From the NCBI GenBank assembly GCA_947460975.1, contig CANHGO010000002.1, positions 1 through 64,000 of the forward strand: a stretch of DNA of 64,000 nt, given 5' to 3'. Positions 62,474-64,000 of this stretch are shown here, piece after piece. The notes beneath the pieces were generated by a model. It did not search any database and was not told where the DNA came from. It was given only the letters and a program-made list of their open reading frames with translations. How positions within the stretch are numbered: position 1 is the first letter of the stretch; every line of letters starts with the position of its first letter. The position numbers and the translations under genes are program-made. The stretch comes from Cytophagaceae bacterium. Its GTDB lineage: Bacteria > Bacteroidota > Bacteroidia > Cytophagales > Spirosomataceae.

Positions 62474-64000
62474 TTGTACTCTTTTTTCCTTCGTTTCCCT
62501 TTTCTTCGAATTGCCATTTTATGGATGATTGGAATTTGCATGTATGCGTATTTTCCATTTTTCTCAACCCCATTTATTTATGTTTTAATGGTGCTATGGA
62601 TGGCTGTTTTCATAGGGAGCTTTTTTAAGATTCGTTATTTCTTAAGTATTTCTTTTAGCTTATTATTGCCTATTGCTAGTTATTTAAACGCTGGCTTTAA
62701 CACTCAGGCCCACTTAAACTTTGATCTTAAAAAGACAAATACGTTTGTTTTTGAGGTCATTGATTTTCCTGAAAACAAACCTAAATCAATCGGTTTGATC
62801 GTTCGTTGCATTGCATTTTTAGACCAGAAGAACTGGAAAAAGGGCTCTGGTAATTTTAAATTATACCTTGCGAAAACGGCGAAGAGGCCTGTAAAAGGTA
62901 GTCGATTGCTCGTACAATCTACCTTGATTCCTTTTTCCCAACCATCATTTCCCTTTGAAAAAAACTGGTCAGAATATTTTCAGGCCAAAGGAATTTATGG
63001 CTCCACATTTATTGCCAAAAATTCATTTGTGCTTTTAAATGAAGCTGCTGATAATAAAAATATAGTTTACTATTTCCACATTTGGCAATCTTTTTTAGCC
63101 CAACAATTAGAGCTTACCATGCATCCAGGGATCAATTTAGACGTGGCAAAAACGATGCTCTTAGGGGTTAAATCAAGTATTGACTTTGAAACCATGTCCG
63201 TCTACTCCTCTTTGGGGGCAATTCACATATTGTCGGTCTCGGGCTTGCATGTGGGACTTTTATATGCAGGGCTAAGTTTTATTTTCGGCTTTTTATTGCG
63301 AAAGGGCCGATATGGCAAAATGCTCTTTTTCATTTTAATGATGATTTTACTTTGGGCATATGCTGGAATTTCTGGTTTTTCTGATCCTGTTCTTAGGTCC
63401 GCTTGGATGTTCTCCTTGATGCTTTTTGCTAAGGCATTTTTGCACCATCAAAATGCAATTAATACATGGGCTTTCTCGTGTTTCGTGCTATTGGTGTGTA
63501 AGCCTATGGCATTGTTTGAACCTGGGTTTCAACTGTCTTATTTAGCTGTGTTGGGTTTAATTATATTCCAACAAAAATGGGCATCTCTGATAGAAATTAA
63601 TTTACCATATAAGCCTCTTCAATTTATTTTATCTAATACTTGGGACCTAACCTGCGTGGCTCTGGCAGCTCAAATTTTTACTTGGCCTTTAATAATTTAT
63701 TATTTTTATCAATTTCCCAATCCATTTTGGTTCTTATTGCTTAATCCAATTTTAATTGTGCTATCGACTATTTCACTCGGCACAGGATTCTTATTTATTA
63801 GTGCATCTCCTATTTTGGTTTTCCTTAAGCTTAATTTTTTGTTGCGATGGTTGGGTATCTTATTAGATTTTAGTTTTTCAATGTTGCATTTTGTCATGTT
63901 TAAGTTTGTCTTTTTTTTTCACCCGATCTTGCCATTCCTTAAAATTCACTTGATTGAAGTCTTCGTCTATTTTTTGCTTGTCGTATGCTTATGGTGTTGG
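62474..64000 (+). CDS. comEC: ComEC/Rec2-family DNA-uptake membrane protein (3' end outside window)
   Basis: The frame is open from 62474 to the window end (509 codons). ComEC forms the inner-membrane channel for DNA uptake in transformation. Seen here are two N-terminal membrane segments, an OB-like soluble region (about 90-205) and the competence domain with ILSVSGLHVGLLYAG (around 251-265), a SDPVLRSAWMFSLMLFAK segment and EPGFQLSYLAVLGL. The start is taken as TTG at 62474, because it restores the family pattern SFFLRFPFLRIAILWMIGI; ATG at 62525 would begin in the middle of the first helix. The lactamase-like C-terminal domain, if present, lies outside. Confidence 0.9.
   Translation, partial: MYSFFLRFPFLRIAILWMIGICMYAYFPFFSTPFIYVLMVLWMAVFIGSFFKIRYFLSISFSLLLPIASYLNAGFNTQAHLNFDLKKTNTFVFEVIDFPENKPKSIGLIVRCIAFLDQKNWKKGSGNFKLYLAKTAKRPVKGSRLLVQSTLIPFSQPSFPFEKNWSEYFQAKGIYGSTFIAKNSFVLLNEAADNKNIVYYFHIWQSFLAQQLELTMHPGINLDVAKTMLLGVKSSIDFETMSVYSSLGAIHILSVSGLHVGLLYAGLSFIFGFLLRKGRYGKMLFFILMMILLWAYAGISGFSDPVLRSAWMFSLMLFAKAFLHHQNAINTWAFSCFVLLVCKPMALFEPGFQLSYLAVLGLIIFQQKWASLIEINLPYKPLQFILSNTWDLTCVALAAQIFTWPLIIYYFYQFPNPFWFLLLNPILIVLSTISLGTGFLFISASPILVFLKLNFLLRWLGILLDFSFSMLHFVMFKFVFFFHPILPFLKIHLIEVFVYFLLVVCLWCW

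Noticed and set aside
1-64000. Mobile elements, phage genes, restriction or toxin-antitoxin systems
   Set aside because: No transposase, integrase, phage structural gene, methylase-nuclease pair or toxin was recognised. The MORN-like protein resembles the YwqK group sometimes called antitoxin, but no toxin partner is present.

Overview
The window reads as a chromosomal segment of a Bacteroidota bacterium, most likely a pigmented, T9SS-bearing member of the Cytophagales. The evidence is a gldH gliding lipoprotein, a PorE-type T9SS lipoprotein, a subtilase with a T9SS type A sorting tail, a DUF4293 protein, a Bacteroidota-type LptD, a carotenoid desaturase, near absence of Shine-Dalgarno sequences, and several promoters of the Bacteroidota form (TTTG about 19-23 nt upstream of TAnnTTTG). 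The DNA is AT-rich throughout. I see no insertion sequence, prophage, CRISPR array, rRNA or tRNA gene. The genus cannot be fixed from the sequence alone.

Layout. 1-2967: end of the ribosomal protein/RNA polymerase alpha operon (rpsK partial, rpsD, rpoA, rplQ), with structured spacers and a strong terminator. 3004-7409: carA, a conserved protein of unknown function, a BadF-type sugar kinase, a small cytochrome b5-like protein and a lipoprotein. 7415-11179: thiL-wbqC and a membrane-bound nucleotide-sugar dehydratase for surface polysaccharide. 11169-18000: a sphingomyelin-synthase-like PAP2 protein, msrA, lptD, and an amidase-mlaD-prmA unit. 18037-23177: a SNF2 helicase, then divergent mntR/mntH around a 34-bp palindrome. 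23174-29486: an RND efflux operon (adaptor, glycosyltransferase 9, permease, ribD). 29571-35562: recQ-purD-ricT-gldH-lrp. 35780-45978: DUF4293, carotenoid desaturase, aspS, a bicarbonate/carbonic anhydrase unit with two secreted unknown proteins, and fcl-methyltransferase-acuI-like. 45975-54665: a giant secreted subtilase, rnhB, an outer membrane barrel, pyrC and porE. 54810-57555: an rRNA pseudouridine synthase with a 47-residue repeat tail, and an AraC regulator. 57878-64000: mreBCD, an ECF sigma factor with a small zinc-finger membrane protein, gmk, nadD and the start of comEC.

Together the genes are mostly core housekeeping and cell-envelope functions. The less ordinary points are an apparent MntR operator lying over the mntH -33 element, a two-hairpin leader before rpsD, a PAP2 protein with sphingomyelin-synthase motifs, a glycosyltransferase inserted between efflux adaptor and permease, the repeat expansion in the pseudouridine synthase, at least six genes whose only sensible start is TTG, and four convergent gene pairs that share exactly 4 nt. 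No clearly new multi-gene system stands out. The best candidates for undescribed biology are the secreted pair beside the bicarbonate transporter and the conserved unknown protein at 4153-5565.
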